Shown piece after piece: positions 16,791-24,581 of a stretch of 27,168 nucleotides of DNA (position 1 is the stretch's first letter; every line of letters begins with the position of its first letter). Position numbers and translations under genes: made by a program. Location of the stretch: NCBI GenBank assembly GCA_964615195.1, contig CAZTNG010000019.1:1-27168 (forward strand), given 5' to 3'. The stretch is from HGM20899 sp964615195. Lineage in GTDB: Bacteria; Pseudomonadota; Gammaproteobacteria; Enterobacterales; Succinivibrionaceae. The notes under the pieces were generated by a model. That model was not told the DNA's origin, made no database searches, and saw only the letters and a program-made list of their open reading frames with translations.

Positions 16791-17734
16791 TATAATTGCT
16801 GTTCCTTAGGTAATAAGGCTAATTCTTTTAACAACGATTTACAATGCTCCTCACCAATCATCGGCGAAATATCACATCCATAGAAGCTTATACCAAAACG
16901 TACACCTCTTTGTGAAAGTTCCTTTGCTGCATACGCAAGCATACTAATTTGCTCTTCATAATTAGTAGATTTTATGGATTCCTTTGTTAAACACACACTA
17001 GTACTTTTATCAGAGCTAAATTCACGCACCATCAAGCCTCTACCACGAGCTAGTTGTTTCCAATCTACCAAATTTACAGGATCTCCTGCTCTATATTTTT
17101 TAAGACCTGAAATTTCATCCATTCCCGATCTCACGCTATATTTTGTTTCAGTTTCAGTATCTTTAGTATTATAAATTTCCCGCAAATCCTTTTGAGGTAA
17201 AAACTCACAAGAAATTGGGCGTGGATATACTAATACACTAGCTTTAGATTCAACATAAAATGAAGATCTTATTAATCCTAAAGGAAAATCTGAATAAATT
17301 TTAAAACGCGGAAAAGTGAAAACTCCACGACCATTATCCCTACATAATATTGTGGCTATGGAATTTATTTGATAATCTTGAGGTATTCCATCTTCTAAAA
17401 TAGCTGCAGAGATACGAATACCATGAACAATACGCATTGAATTATCTTTACTTATACGTAAACTAATAGGTACTCCCTCTCCTGCCCATATCTCACGATC
17501 ATTTACTATAGGGAAAAAGGAAAGCCCTCGAATATTTGCATAAGAATAAAATACTGATGAAATCATACAGCTAACGCCAAACATCGCCACAAGAAGTACT
17601 AGATTGTTATCGTAATTTATCCCAAAAATCCACATTACTGCAGATGCCATAAGAAATAACCAACCTGCTTTGCTTGGATAAATGTAGATATTTCGAATTC
17701 CACTACAAGCATTAGGAGAATTAATACATTTCAC
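16790..17734 (-). CDS. DUF58 domain protein
   Basis: About 314 residues. Two hydrophobic segments (about 18-62) anchor the N-terminus. The C-terminal half carries the DUF58 signature KYRAGDPVNLVDWKQLARG followed by LMVREF, part of a von Willebrand A-like fold. These proteins act with MoxR ATPases and transglutaminases, probably as a chaperone-dependent complex at the membrane. The longest frame starts with TTG at 17746 directly after the MoxR stop. I prefer the GTG at 17734 because GGAG lies 6 nt upstream of it. The 3' end overlaps the transglutaminase ATG by one base. Confidence 0.88.
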   Translation of the reverse strand: MKCINSPNACSGIRNIYIYPSKAGWLFLMASAVMWIFGINYDNNLVLLVAMFGVSCMISSVFYSYANIRGLSFFPIVNDREIWAGEGVPISLRISKDNSMRIVHGIRISAAILEDGIPQDYQINSIATILCRDNGRGVFTFPRFKIYSDFPLGLIRSSFYVESKASVLVYPRPISCEFLPQKDLREIYNTKDTETETKYSVRSGMDEISGLKKYRAGDPVNLVDWKQLARGRGLMVREFSSDKSTSVCLTKESIKSTNYEEQISMLAYAAKELSQRGVRFGISFYGCDISPMIGEEHCKSLLKELALLPKEQQL

Positions 17735-17746
17735 CCTAAACTCCAA

Positions 17747-18655
17747 TTATATTAAAGGATTTACAATATTTAATATCCTAGCACTACATGGATTATTACC
17801 TAATGATACAACCCCTTTACGAATTCTGTGTTCCGCTACAGCAGGGAATATTGCTTGTACATCATTAGGAGTTACAAAATCTCTTCCATGCACATATGCG
17901 TAAGCTCGAGAAGCCGCAAGAATAGCTAAAGAAGCTCTCGGGGACAACGAATTAGGAATATTAGGATCATTACGAGTTGCTTCACAAAGATTCATAATAT
18001 ATTCTAATACACTATCTGCAGCATATACCGTAGCGGCATCATTTTGCATTTGTACTAGATCTTTTGGTGATGCAAGAACTGGTGAAAGAATTTCACTAAC
18101 ATTTTCTCCGCGTAAAATGCGTAAAGCCTCTACTCTTGAAGGGAAACCTAACTCAATCCTCATCATAAATCTATCAAGTTGAGATTCCGGTAAAGGAAAT
18201 GTTCCTGCTTGATCTAAAGGATTTTGTGTCGCTATTACAAAAAATGGTTCAGGAAGATGATAGGTAATTGAATCTGCAGAAATTTGATGCTCTGCCATAA
18301 CTTCCAATAATGCACTTTGAGTTCTAGGTGAACCTCTGTTTATTTCATCAGCCAATAGCATTTGTGTGAAAACTGCACCTTTATGAAATTCAAAGTTGCG
18401 TTCCTTTTCATTATAAATGCTAGCTCCAATTAAATCACCTGGTAACATATCAGCGGTAAACTGCACTCGCTTACAATCTAGACCTAACACAGTAGACATA
18501 GCTTTAGCTAAAGTTGTTTTACCCATACCAGGGAGATCTTCTATTAGTAAATGACCACGGGCTAAAATACAAGATAAAGCCAATACAAGTTGCTTTTCTT
18601 TATCAAGGATCACTTTGTTTAAAGCTTCAAGAATTGCTACACATTTATTTTCCAT
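17747..18655 (-). CDS. MoxR-family AAA+ ATPase
   Basis: A soluble 302-residue AAA+ protein, the usual size for MoxR. Walker A is LPGMGKTTL (41-49), Walker B is LLADEINR (100-107) followed by SPRTQSALLEVM, sensor 1 is in VIATQNPLDQAGTFPLPE, and LDRFMM carries the arginine finger region. MoxR ATPases act as chaperones, typically inserting metals or activating vWA-domain partners; the DUF58 protein directly downstream is the likely partner. The longest frame begins with GTG at 18658; the ATG at 18655 is preferred because AGGA lies 8 nt upstream. It is the first gene of the three-gene operon. Confidence 0.93.
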   Translation of the reverse strand: MENKCVAILEALNKVILDKEKQLVLALSCILARGHLLIEDLPGMGKTTLAKAMSTVLGLDCKRVQFTADMLPGDLIGASIYNEKERNFEFHKGAVFTQMLLADEINRGSPRTQSALLEVMAEHQISADSITYHLPEPFFVIATQNPLDQAGTFPLPESQLDRFMMRIELGFPSRVEALRILRGENVSEILSPVLASPKDLVQMQNDAATVYAADSVLEYIMNLCEATRNDPNIPNSLSPRASLAILAASRAYAYVHGRDFVTPNDVQAIFPAVAEHRIRKGVVSLGNNPCSARILNIVNPLI

Positions 18656-18914
18656 CACTAGTTTCCTATATTAGGATTTAGAATTGTCATTAATTTCAAA
18701 CATTATGCCATAAGCCATTTACGGTAAAGTTTAGAGTAACTCTAAGCTATTTTACTTATACAAACAGCACGCGTCTACATATAACAAGCTACTTATATCA
18801 TTTTTTTAATTTGAATTTATTTTTTGTGTTTTGATACAAAAAAACCAAAAAAATATTTAATACATTGCCTAGAATTTAAAGAATAAACTTGTAGAGAAAT
18901 TAACGTAAATTAAT
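18656..18914. promoter_or_regulatory. Upstream region of the moxR operon
   Basis: AT-rich, gene-free. It has a 15-bp interrupted palindrome TTAGAGT-A-ACTCTAA (18731-18745), about 75 bp upstream of the MoxR start, which could be an operator. A weak minus-strand promoter (TTTACC, then CATAAT 15 bp later) lies between the palindrome and the gene. The remainder toward prc shows nothing recognisable. Confidence 0.3.
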
Positions 18915-18953
18915 AAAAAAACAGAGCCATACTTATCGTAAAACTCTGCTTTT
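18915..18953 (-). terminator. Terminator of prc
   Basis: On the minus strand CAGAG (plus 18944-18948) pairs with CTCTG (plus 18922-18926), extended by an outer G-U and A-T pairs, with a 17-nt loop, followed by a run of seven T residues. It is about 20 bp after the prc stop. Confidence 0.65.
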
Positions 18954-18970
18954 TGAAGAAATGCTAAAAA

Positions 18971-20995
18971 CTAATTCTTTTTATTTAATTTATCTGCTAA
19001 ATCCAAAGCTATATTGCTAGCTTCGGTTAGGAAACAATCAGGTTGCTCAAAATCATCAGGAAGATCTTTCAAACTCTTAATTGTAGGCTTTCCAATTGAA
19101 GTTAAATAGCTGTTTATATAATCTAATTCTTCCGCCTCATCCTTGTTTTGTTCAGCGATTCTATCTTCATAGTTTAAAGAAATTTCATTCTTCTTATAAA
19201 GAGAATTAAATTTTTCAGCCTTGTTAAAGGTATAAATAAAACCCTTGTCATTCTTAACTCGCTCATTATGCTTAAGCGTTAGTGCAGGAACTACAGTGTT
19301 AAGATTTGCATATGGTTGATAATTAGTTGAAGCAATTTGATCCCATTGCAATGCATTCGGTTCATCCTGTTCACCAAAAACTGAATGATTGTATATTGCT
19401 GGGAAACTTATATCAGGTGACACGCCTTTCATCTGAGTGCTACCACCATTTATACGGTAAAACTTAGCAATAGTATAATGAATGCTTCCTAAAGGATCTG
19501 AAAACAAATCATAAATTCTATCTAGAGGTCTACTTTGTTGCACTGTGCCTTTACCATAACTTGTATCACCAACAACTACCGCTCTGCCCCAATCTTGAAG
19601 AGCTGCAGCAAAAATTTCAGATGATGAAGCACTAAATCTATCAATTAAAACCACAATAGGTCCACTGTAGAAAGTCTTTCCATCATTATCTTTCTGTAAT
19701 CCAACATTACCTATGGTATCTCTTACTTGAACTATAGGTCCTTTATCAATAAACAAACCACTAGATAAAGTAGCTTCATTTAATGCACCACCACCGTTAG
19801 AACGAAGATCAACAACTAAGGCTTCAATATTTTCTTTTTGAAGCTTAGCAATTTCTTTTTTCATATCTTCGCTTAAATTCATGTAGAAACTTTTTAAAGT
19901 TAATACTCCAACTTTACGGCCATTAATGGTTTTTACTTCGCCTTTTGCCGCTCTAGCTTCTAGACGAATTTTATTACGTACAAGATCTACTTGGAAAATT
20001 GATGCACCGGCACCTTCGCCACGCTGAATTTCAAGTGTAACTTTGGAATCCTTTGCTCCTTTTACCAATGGAACAACATCAATCAGTCTCATGCCAACAA
20101 CATCAACCATCTGATCATCTTTACTTGTATGTTGTTGTACACCAATAATTCTATCTTTAGGCTTAAGCTTCTTACTAAGCTCAGCAGGAGATCCAGGAAT
20201 TAAAGATATTATTTGAGTATAATCATCATCTTGTGTTAATACAGCACCAATACCTTCCATTGAAAGCATCATTTCATCTTCGAAAGAGGAAGCTACTATA
20301 GGTGATAAATAACTAGTATGTGGATCAATAGCAGTTGCAAAAGCATTCTCAAAATAACTAAATGCATCCTCACTATTGTTTTGGGAAATAGTACGCAATA
20401 CATTTGTATAACGCTTATTTAATAACTCTTTGATTTTATCATCTGTTTTGCCAGACAATTTAAGATTTAAAAAATCACTCTTAACATTAAGCAACCATAA
20501 ATGCTTTAGTTCTTCCATAGTCTTTGGATAACCAAGTCGAGAATGATCCATCGCGACAGTTTCTTTTTCTGAAAAATCCATTGGATTTTTTAGGACTTCA
20601 AGGTAATAACTATAACGCTCAAATCTGCGTTGCATAACTTGCTTAAAAAGACCGTATATATAAGACAAATCACAGGTTTTCATACTTGAAACCAAATCTG
20701 CAGTTTGACTTTTATTCTTTGTTATTTCAGCTTCTGTGAATAATGAGTGGGTATAATCTAAAGTATCATAATATCTATCAAAAACTTTAGATGCAAATGC
20801 TGAATCTACAGTAATTTCTTTATAATGAGATCTTGTAAAATAACCATAAATACGGTTACATGAAGTTTCTTGTATGACACCTGGTTTCAGATCAGGAAGA
20901 TCACTAAGCTGAGGAACTTTTATAGCCGCATCAGCAGTGGTAAAACAAAAACCTAGTAATAAACCAACCACGGAAGGAAGAAATTTTTTAAACAA
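18971..20995 (-). CDS. prc: Tail-specific (C-terminal processing) periplasmic protease
   Basis: Prc is a periplasmic S41 protease that cuts proteins from the C-terminus, including cell-wall enzymes and envelope lipoprotein partners. Its 674 residues compare with 682 in E. coli. A signal peptide with basic FKKF, a hydrophobic core and an ADA cleavage region occupies about 1-24. A PDZ domain follows (about 240-325), then the catalytic domain: S457 in DRFSASSSE, D468 in LQDWG and K482 in SYGKGTVQQ, with E. coli spacing (25 residues from Ser to Lys). The longest frame begins at a TTG (21010) with no ribosome-binding site; I chose the TTG at 20995, preceded by GAGG at 9-nt spacing, which also gives a cleaner signal peptide. 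It follows proQ as in E. coli, but behind a terminator. Confidence 0.93.
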   Translation of the reverse strand: MFKKFLPSVVGLLLGFCFTTADAAIKVPQLSDLPDLKPGVIQETSCNRIYGYFTRSHYKEITVDSAFASKVFDRYYDTLDYTHSLFTEAEITKNKSQTADLVSSMKTCDLSYIYGLFKQVMQRRFERYSYYLEVLKNPMDFSEKETVAMDHSRLGYPKTMEELKHLWLLNVKSDFLNLKLSGKTDDKIKELLNKRYTNVLRTISQNNSEDAFSYFENAFATAIDPHTSYLSPIVASSFEDEMMLSMEGIGAVLTQDDDYTQIISLIPGSPAELSKKLKPKDRIIGVQQHTSKDDQMVDVVGMRLIDVVPLVKGAKDSKVTLEIQRGEGAGASIFQVDLVRNKIRLEARAAKGEVKTINGRKVGVLTLKSFYMNLSEDMKKEIAKLQKENIEALVVDLRSNGGGALNEATLSSGLFIDKGPIVQVRDTIGNVGLQKDNDGKTFYSGPIVVLIDRFSASSSEIFAAALQDWGRAVVVGDTSYGKGTVQQSRPLDRIYDLFSDPLGSIHYTIAKFYRINGGSTQMKGVSPDISFPAIYNHSVFGEQDEPNALQWDQIASTNYQPYANLNTVVPALTLKHNERVKNDKGFIYTFNKAEKFNSLYKKNEISLNYEDRIAEQNKDEAEELDYINSYLTSIGKPTIKSLKDLPDDFEQPDCFLTEASNIALDLADKLNKKN

Positions 20996-21067
20996 GGATG
21001 CATACCTCAATTAATATTTTACCAATGTATAATTTGTGACCTTTATTTAATTGATTCATAAGTAGTT

Positions 21068-21124
21068 AAAAAAACCTACACTCTCATTATTTTCACGTTA
21101 GAAATCATAAAAAAGTGCAGGTTT
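21068..21124 (-). terminator. Terminator between proQ and prc
   Basis: On the minus strand AAACCTGCAC and GTGTAGGTTT (plus 21072-21124) form a 10-bp stem with one G-U pair and a long loop of about 33 nt, followed by a T-tract (plus 21068-21074). It lies just after the proQ stop, so prc is reached by readthrough or by its own promoter in the remaining 70 bp. Confidence 0.7.
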
Positions 21125-21131
21125 AATAAGC

Positions 21132-21803
21132 TTATTTACCAATATGGTCTACGCCAACTTTAGCAACCATACCAGTTGAAAGTTCGACATTTACAATATC
21201 TTTAGCCACTTCACGAACTGTTGCAGGGAGTAATCCAGAACCTAAAAGTACATGAACTTTCATACCTTCAACAATTTCAGATACTGCTAATGGCACAAAT
21301 TCAACCTTAGGAGTATTTTCACGAATATTCTTCTTACCATTAAAATTCTTTTTAAAAGGCTTGCCGTTAGGATTCTTTTTGAAACCATCTTTATTCTGGT
21401 TCGGATGATCCTTAGCTGCTTGTGCGCGCTTTTCAGCTCTTTCAGCTTTAATCGCTTCTTTTTTTGCTGCGAATCTTTCTTTTGATTCCTTTAACTGAGT
21501 TGCTGCGTAATCTGCATGTTCCTGAGTAACCTCATCACATTCATTGCCATCAAGATCAACACGCTTTGCACCTGCAACAACACTCTCTAAATACATCCAT
21601 CTAGTAGTATAAAATCTTAAGGCAACACGTAAATTAGTCTTAGATATAGTTGGATCATCAGCACATACTCTTGTAGCCAGCTCATTAAAAAGACCAATCT
21701 TAAGTGGCTTGCAAGAGCCTTCTAACATAAAACAAGCCGGGAATTTAGTTGCTAAAAGAGCTACCAAATCCTTAACTGATGAAAATTTCTTTTCGTTTTC
21801 CAT
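21132..21803 (-). CDS. proQ: RNA chaperone ProQ
   Basis: A global RNA-binding protein that stabilises small RNAs and mRNA 3' ends; 223 residues against 232 in E. coli. The FinO-like N-terminal domain (about 1-118) carries the conserved blocks LATKFPACF (17-25), PLKIGLFNELA (33-43), NLRVALRFYTTRWMYL and RVDLDGNECDE. A basic, K/N-rich, probably disordered linker (about 119-165) leads to the C-terminal Tudor-like domain (about 172-223) with GMKVHVLLGSGLLPATV and ending DHIGK. The ATG has a weak ribosome-binding site. The gene precedes prc, as in E. coli. Confidence 0.96.
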   Translation of the reverse strand: MENEKKFSSVKDLVALLATKFPACFMLEGSCKPLKIGLFNELATRVCADDPTISKTNLRVALRFYTTRWMYLESVVAGAKRVDLDGNECDEVTQEHADYAATQLKESKERFAAKKEAIKAERAEKRAQAAKDHPNQNKDGFKKNPNGKPFKKNFNGKKNIRENTPKVEFVPLAVSEIVEGMKVHVLLGSGLLPATVREVAKDIVNVELSTGMVAKVGVDHIGK

Positions 21804-22177
21804 AACTCATATCTTTAATATATCCGCCAAAGTGTCTACTAATGAACTTAAGTACTTTGATCCGGAATAACAATCAATTAAATCCTTACCATATGATTAG
21901 TAGGATTCCCCTAATGTGCACCAAAAATGCAGGCCGATTATATCACAAAAAATTATAACTGTAGAATATACCTTGCAAATATAAGTTATTAATTATTTCA
22001 AAACCACTAAACATCATAAAATCAATTATATTTTAAGCATTTATTATTTTGATAAAAAAAATACAATTTTACCTTTATTACTTTTGTTTCTGCTAAAAAT
22101 TCCCACATTGCGGCAACAAAAATTCTCACTTATAGCTATATATGGTAGAATTAGTCCGTTTATTAAAGAGGTTTTAT
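21804..22177. promoter_or_regulatory. Divergent proQ / 222-residue gene promoter region
   Basis: About 370 bp without a gene. Minus strand: a TATAAT -10 (plus 21937-21942) is a candidate proQ promoter, which would give a leader of about 125 nt. Plus strand: -35 TTCTCA (22123-22128), 17-bp spacer and an extended -10 TG-G-TAGAAT (22143-22151) is a good promoter for the downstream gene. The stretch between them is AT-rich with nothing else recognised. Confidence 0.5.
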
Positions 22178-22846
22178 ATGTCAGAACATGATTGCAAAGA
22201 TGGTTGTCACGGATCCTACAAACCACAACGTAAAATTGTAGTTCCTAAAGCAAAATTCCCAATGATTATTGATGAAAGAATGCGTAAAAACGTAAATCTT
22301 AAAGGCATTTTAGAATTAGGTTCGTTACTTTACAAAAATGAATATTTATTCTCAGAAGATATGAATTTTGCTGACGAATTTTGCAAAGCCATGAAAGAAT
22401 TTCCTGAATGTCGTGCAAACCTAGTATGTGCTATTAATTCCGACGCAACTGAATTTTCAGTATTTAGTTGCTTTAAAGGCAAAGTAACAGTAAGTGCAAC
22501 AAATTATGTTATAGATAAAGATATACTTAATAGTTTTAAAAACAATGAAGCTATTACAGATTTTTGTGATATTTTGGATGCTAACAACCTTTCATTTGTA
22601 CCCGTATCTGTAACAGATATGCTTATTCTAAAATCTATTGCTGGTGTTCAGCCATATGATATGCTATTAGCGAAACATTACATCTCTCAGTATGTAAGTG
22701 CAAAAAATGCTTTAAGCTCTGACGATCTAGATTTACTAGTGCGTGTTAAAGAAGAGGGATTACCTACTCTTGATGAAAGCTATAATGATGCTGTTAAATT
22801 ATTTTTACGCATTGAACGTAAGCTTTACTCTCAATATGCACATTAA
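22178..22846 (+). CDS. Unrecognised 222-residue protein with His/Cys-rich N-terminus
   Basis: I do not recognise the family. The protein begins MSEHDCKDGCHG, a short His/Cys cluster that could bind a metal or be redox-active, followed by a basic stretch (PQRKIVVPKAK). The rest is soluble mixed alpha/beta, with a helical C-terminus containing an acidic SDDLDLLVRVKEEG segment and ending in RIERKLYSQY. There is no signal peptide or membrane span. An upstream ATG at 22142 is in frame, but AGAGG at 6-nt spacing precedes the ATG at 22178, and the predicted -10 at 22146-22151 overlaps the longer form, so 22178 is preferred. It is divergent from proQ and followed by a hairpin. Confidence 0.8.
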   Translation: MSEHDCKDGCHGSYKPQRKIVVPKAKFPMIIDERMRKNVNLKGILELGSLLYKNEYLFSEDMNFADEFCKAMKEFPECRANLVCAINSDATEFSVFSCFKGKVTVSATNYVIDKDILNSFKNNEAITDFCDILDANNLSFVPVSVTDMLILKSIAGVQPYDMLLAKHYISQYVSAKNALSSDDLDLLVRVKEEGLPTLDESYNDAVKLFLRIERKLYSQYAH

Positions 22847-22868
22847 AGAATATTAAAAGCAATACATT

Positions 22869-22892
22869 CTCTACTATCATTTTGTAGTAGAG
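22869..22892 (+). terminator. Hairpin after the 222-residue gene
   Basis: CTCTACTA (22869-22876) and TAGTAGAG (22885-22892) form a perfect 8-bp stem with an 8-nt loop, 22 bp after the stop. The T-run downstream is poor (TAACATTATT), so termination is likely but not certain. Confidence 0.55.
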
Positions 22893-22904
22893 TAACATTA
22901 TTAT

Positions 22905-22940
22905 AATAATGACAAATAAATAAATTAATTTGTCATTATT
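22905..22940. repeat. Perfect 13-bp inverted repeat upstream of the yciN-like gene
   Basis: AATAATGACAAAT (22905-22917) and ATTTGTCATTATT (22928-22940) surround 10 bases. It is only 46 bp before the start of the DUF2498 gene, so it may be a regulatory site or leader hairpin, or a second terminator element. Confidence 0.5.
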
Positions 22941-22985
22941 CAACATATTTTTAAGCTACAAAATTAAGCTTAAGGAGAAAATACC

Positions 22986-23246
22986 ATGTTTATGGGTCAA
23001 GAAGATTCTAGAAAAATAATAACCAAAGAAGAGATTCTTAAATTAGCTAATGATCTAATCAAAAAAGATTATGAATATATGGCAGGTATGGAAGCTACCG
23101 ATGTTTCTCAAAATGGAGAAGTACTTGTATTTAAAGGCGAATATTTTCTGGATGAAAATGGCTTACCTACCATGAAAACAAATGCTGTATTTAATATGTT
23201 TAAGAAGGTAACCACAACTCTTTCTAAACAATATAAGTTAAATTAA
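22986..23246 (+). CDS. yciN: YciN-like DUF2498 protein
   Basis: An 86-residue protein that closely follows E. coli YciN: an N-terminal helix with EEILKLANDLI, then GMEATDVSQNGEVLVFKGEYFLDE (split here by family blocks), the conserved GLPTMKT turn and the C-terminal AVFNMFKK helix ending near SKQYKLN. The function of DUF2498 is unknown; the family is restricted to gammaproteobacteria. AAGGAG precedes the ATG at 7-nt spacing, an excellent ribosome-binding site. It stands between hairpins upstream and dapE 115 bp downstream and may be a single-gene unit. Confidence 0.88.
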   Translation: MFMGQEDSRKIITKEEILKLANDLIKKDYEYMAGMEATDVSQNGEVLVFKGEYFLDENGLPTMKTNAVFNMFKKVTTTLSKQYKLN

Positions 23247-23361
23247 AACCTTCAATTTAACTTTTGCACATTATCTAAAGAAAGCAAATTGCTAATTTTG
23301 CTGTCTACATTTTGCTTTAGCTTTAGTTGCATATTAGCTTTAACAAACTGTCGGACATAAA

Positions 23362-24495
23362 ATGAATAATCGAGAAGTAACTGAGCTTGCCTGCGATTTA
23401 ATTGGCAAAAAATCAATCACACCTAATGACGCTGGATGTCAGAAGCTTATTTCTAAGCTTTTAACAGATAGTGGTTTTATAGTTGAGGATATGACACATT
23501 TAGATACTACAAATATGTATGCTACACATGGTGCAGGAGCACCTAATTTTTGCTTTGCAGGACATACAGATGTAGTACCTCCTGGAGAATTAAGCCAATG
23601 GACAACAGATCCATTCACGCCAACAATTATAGGTAACACTTTATACGGTCGCGGCTCTGCAGATATGAAAGGATCTGATGCCGCAATGCTCATTGCCGCT
23701 AAACGTTTTGTTAAGAAGCACCCACAGCACAAAGGCACTATATCTTTTATTTTTACAAGTAATGAAGAAGGAGATTTTGTTAATGGAACTCCTCAGGTTG
23801 TAAAAAAACTAATGGATCGCCACGAAAACATTGATATATGTTTAGTAGGTGAACCTAGTTCAGCTAAAAATCTTTGCGACACCATGAAAAATGGAAGACG
23901 CGGCTCAATAACAGCAAATATTACGGTATATGGAATTCAAGGTCATGTTGCATACCCTCATCTAGGTGATAATCCAATACATAAAGCTACTCCTGCGATC
24001 TTAGAATTGGTAAATAAAGTATGGGATAATGGTAATGAATTTTTCCCTCCAACATCAATGCAAATACCAAATATCAAAGCAGGAACAGGCGCTAATAATG
24101 TCATACCTGGTGAACTTTTTCTCCAAATAAATTGGCGTTTTTGCACAGAAACAACAGCTGACTCAATCAAAAATACAGTTAATGAAATTTTATCCAAATA
24201 TAATCTTAAATATGAAATAGATTGGTCATTTAGTGGAGATCCTTTTATAACGACTCCAGGCTCTTTAGTTCAAGCAACTAAAGAAGCTGTTTTTGAAATA
24301 ACTAATAATCAATGCTCTCTTTCTACTGCAGGAGGCACTTCAGATGGTCGTTTCATTGCCAAATTTGGCTGTCAAATTATTGAATTAGGACCTATTAGCT
24401 CATGTATTCATAAAGCTAATGAATTTGTTAATATAGATGACTTAGAAAAACTTGCTTTAATATATGAAAGAATTTTAGAAAAACTAATGATTTAA
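23362..24495 (+). CDS. dapE: Succinyl-diaminopimelate desuccinylase
   Basis: DapE is a cytoplasmic dizinc M20 hydrolase that converts N-succinyl-L,L-diaminopimelate to diaminopimelate, for lysine and peptidoglycan. Its 377 residues match the family (375 in E. coli). Metal and catalytic residues are visible: H68 and D70 in AGHTDVV, D101 in RGSADMKG, catalytic E135 with E136 in SNEEGD, E164 in GEPS and H350 in CIHKANE. The dimerisation/lid domain lies at about 180-290 with GIQGHVAYPH and GANNVIPGE. GGA lies about 6 nt before the ATG. No partner dap gene is in the window. Confidence 0.97.
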   Translation: MNNREVTELACDLIGKKSITPNDAGCQKLISKLLTDSGFIVEDMTHLDTTNMYATHGAGAPNFCFAGHTDVVPPGELSQWTTDPFTPTIIGNTLYGRGSADMKGSDAAMLIAAKRFVKKHPQHKGTISFIFTSNEEGDFVNGTPQVVKKLMDRHENIDICLVGEPSSAKNLCDTMKNGRRGSITANITVYGIQGHVAYPHLGDNPIHKATPAILELVNKVWDNGNEFFPPTSMQIPNIKAGTGANNVIPGELFLQINWRFCTETTADSIKNTVNEILSKYNLKYEIDWSFSGDPFITTPGSLVQATKEAVFEITNNQCSLSTAGGTSDGRFIAKFGCQIIELGPISSCIHKANEFVNIDDLEKLALIYERILEKLMI

Positions 24496-24525
24496 TAAAT
24501 GTTTTTTTAGCAAAACTACTAATGT

Positions 24526-24565
24526 AAAAATAACCCCAATATTTATGAACATAAGTATTGGGGTT
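24526..24565. terminator. Terminator between convergent dapE and the GGDEF gene
   Basis: AACCCCAATATTTAT pairs with ATAAGTATTGGGGTT (24532-24565), a 15-bp stem with one G-U pair and a GAAC loop. On the minus strand it is followed by TATTTTTA, a proper T-tract for the GGDEF gene. It probably also stops dapE transcription, though the plus-side T-run is weak. Confidence 0.85.
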
Positions 24566-24581
24566 ATAAAATTGTTTATGT

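Noticed and set aside
23439..24197. Minus-strand frames inside dapE
   Set aside because: They are antisense to a gene with complete catalytic residues.
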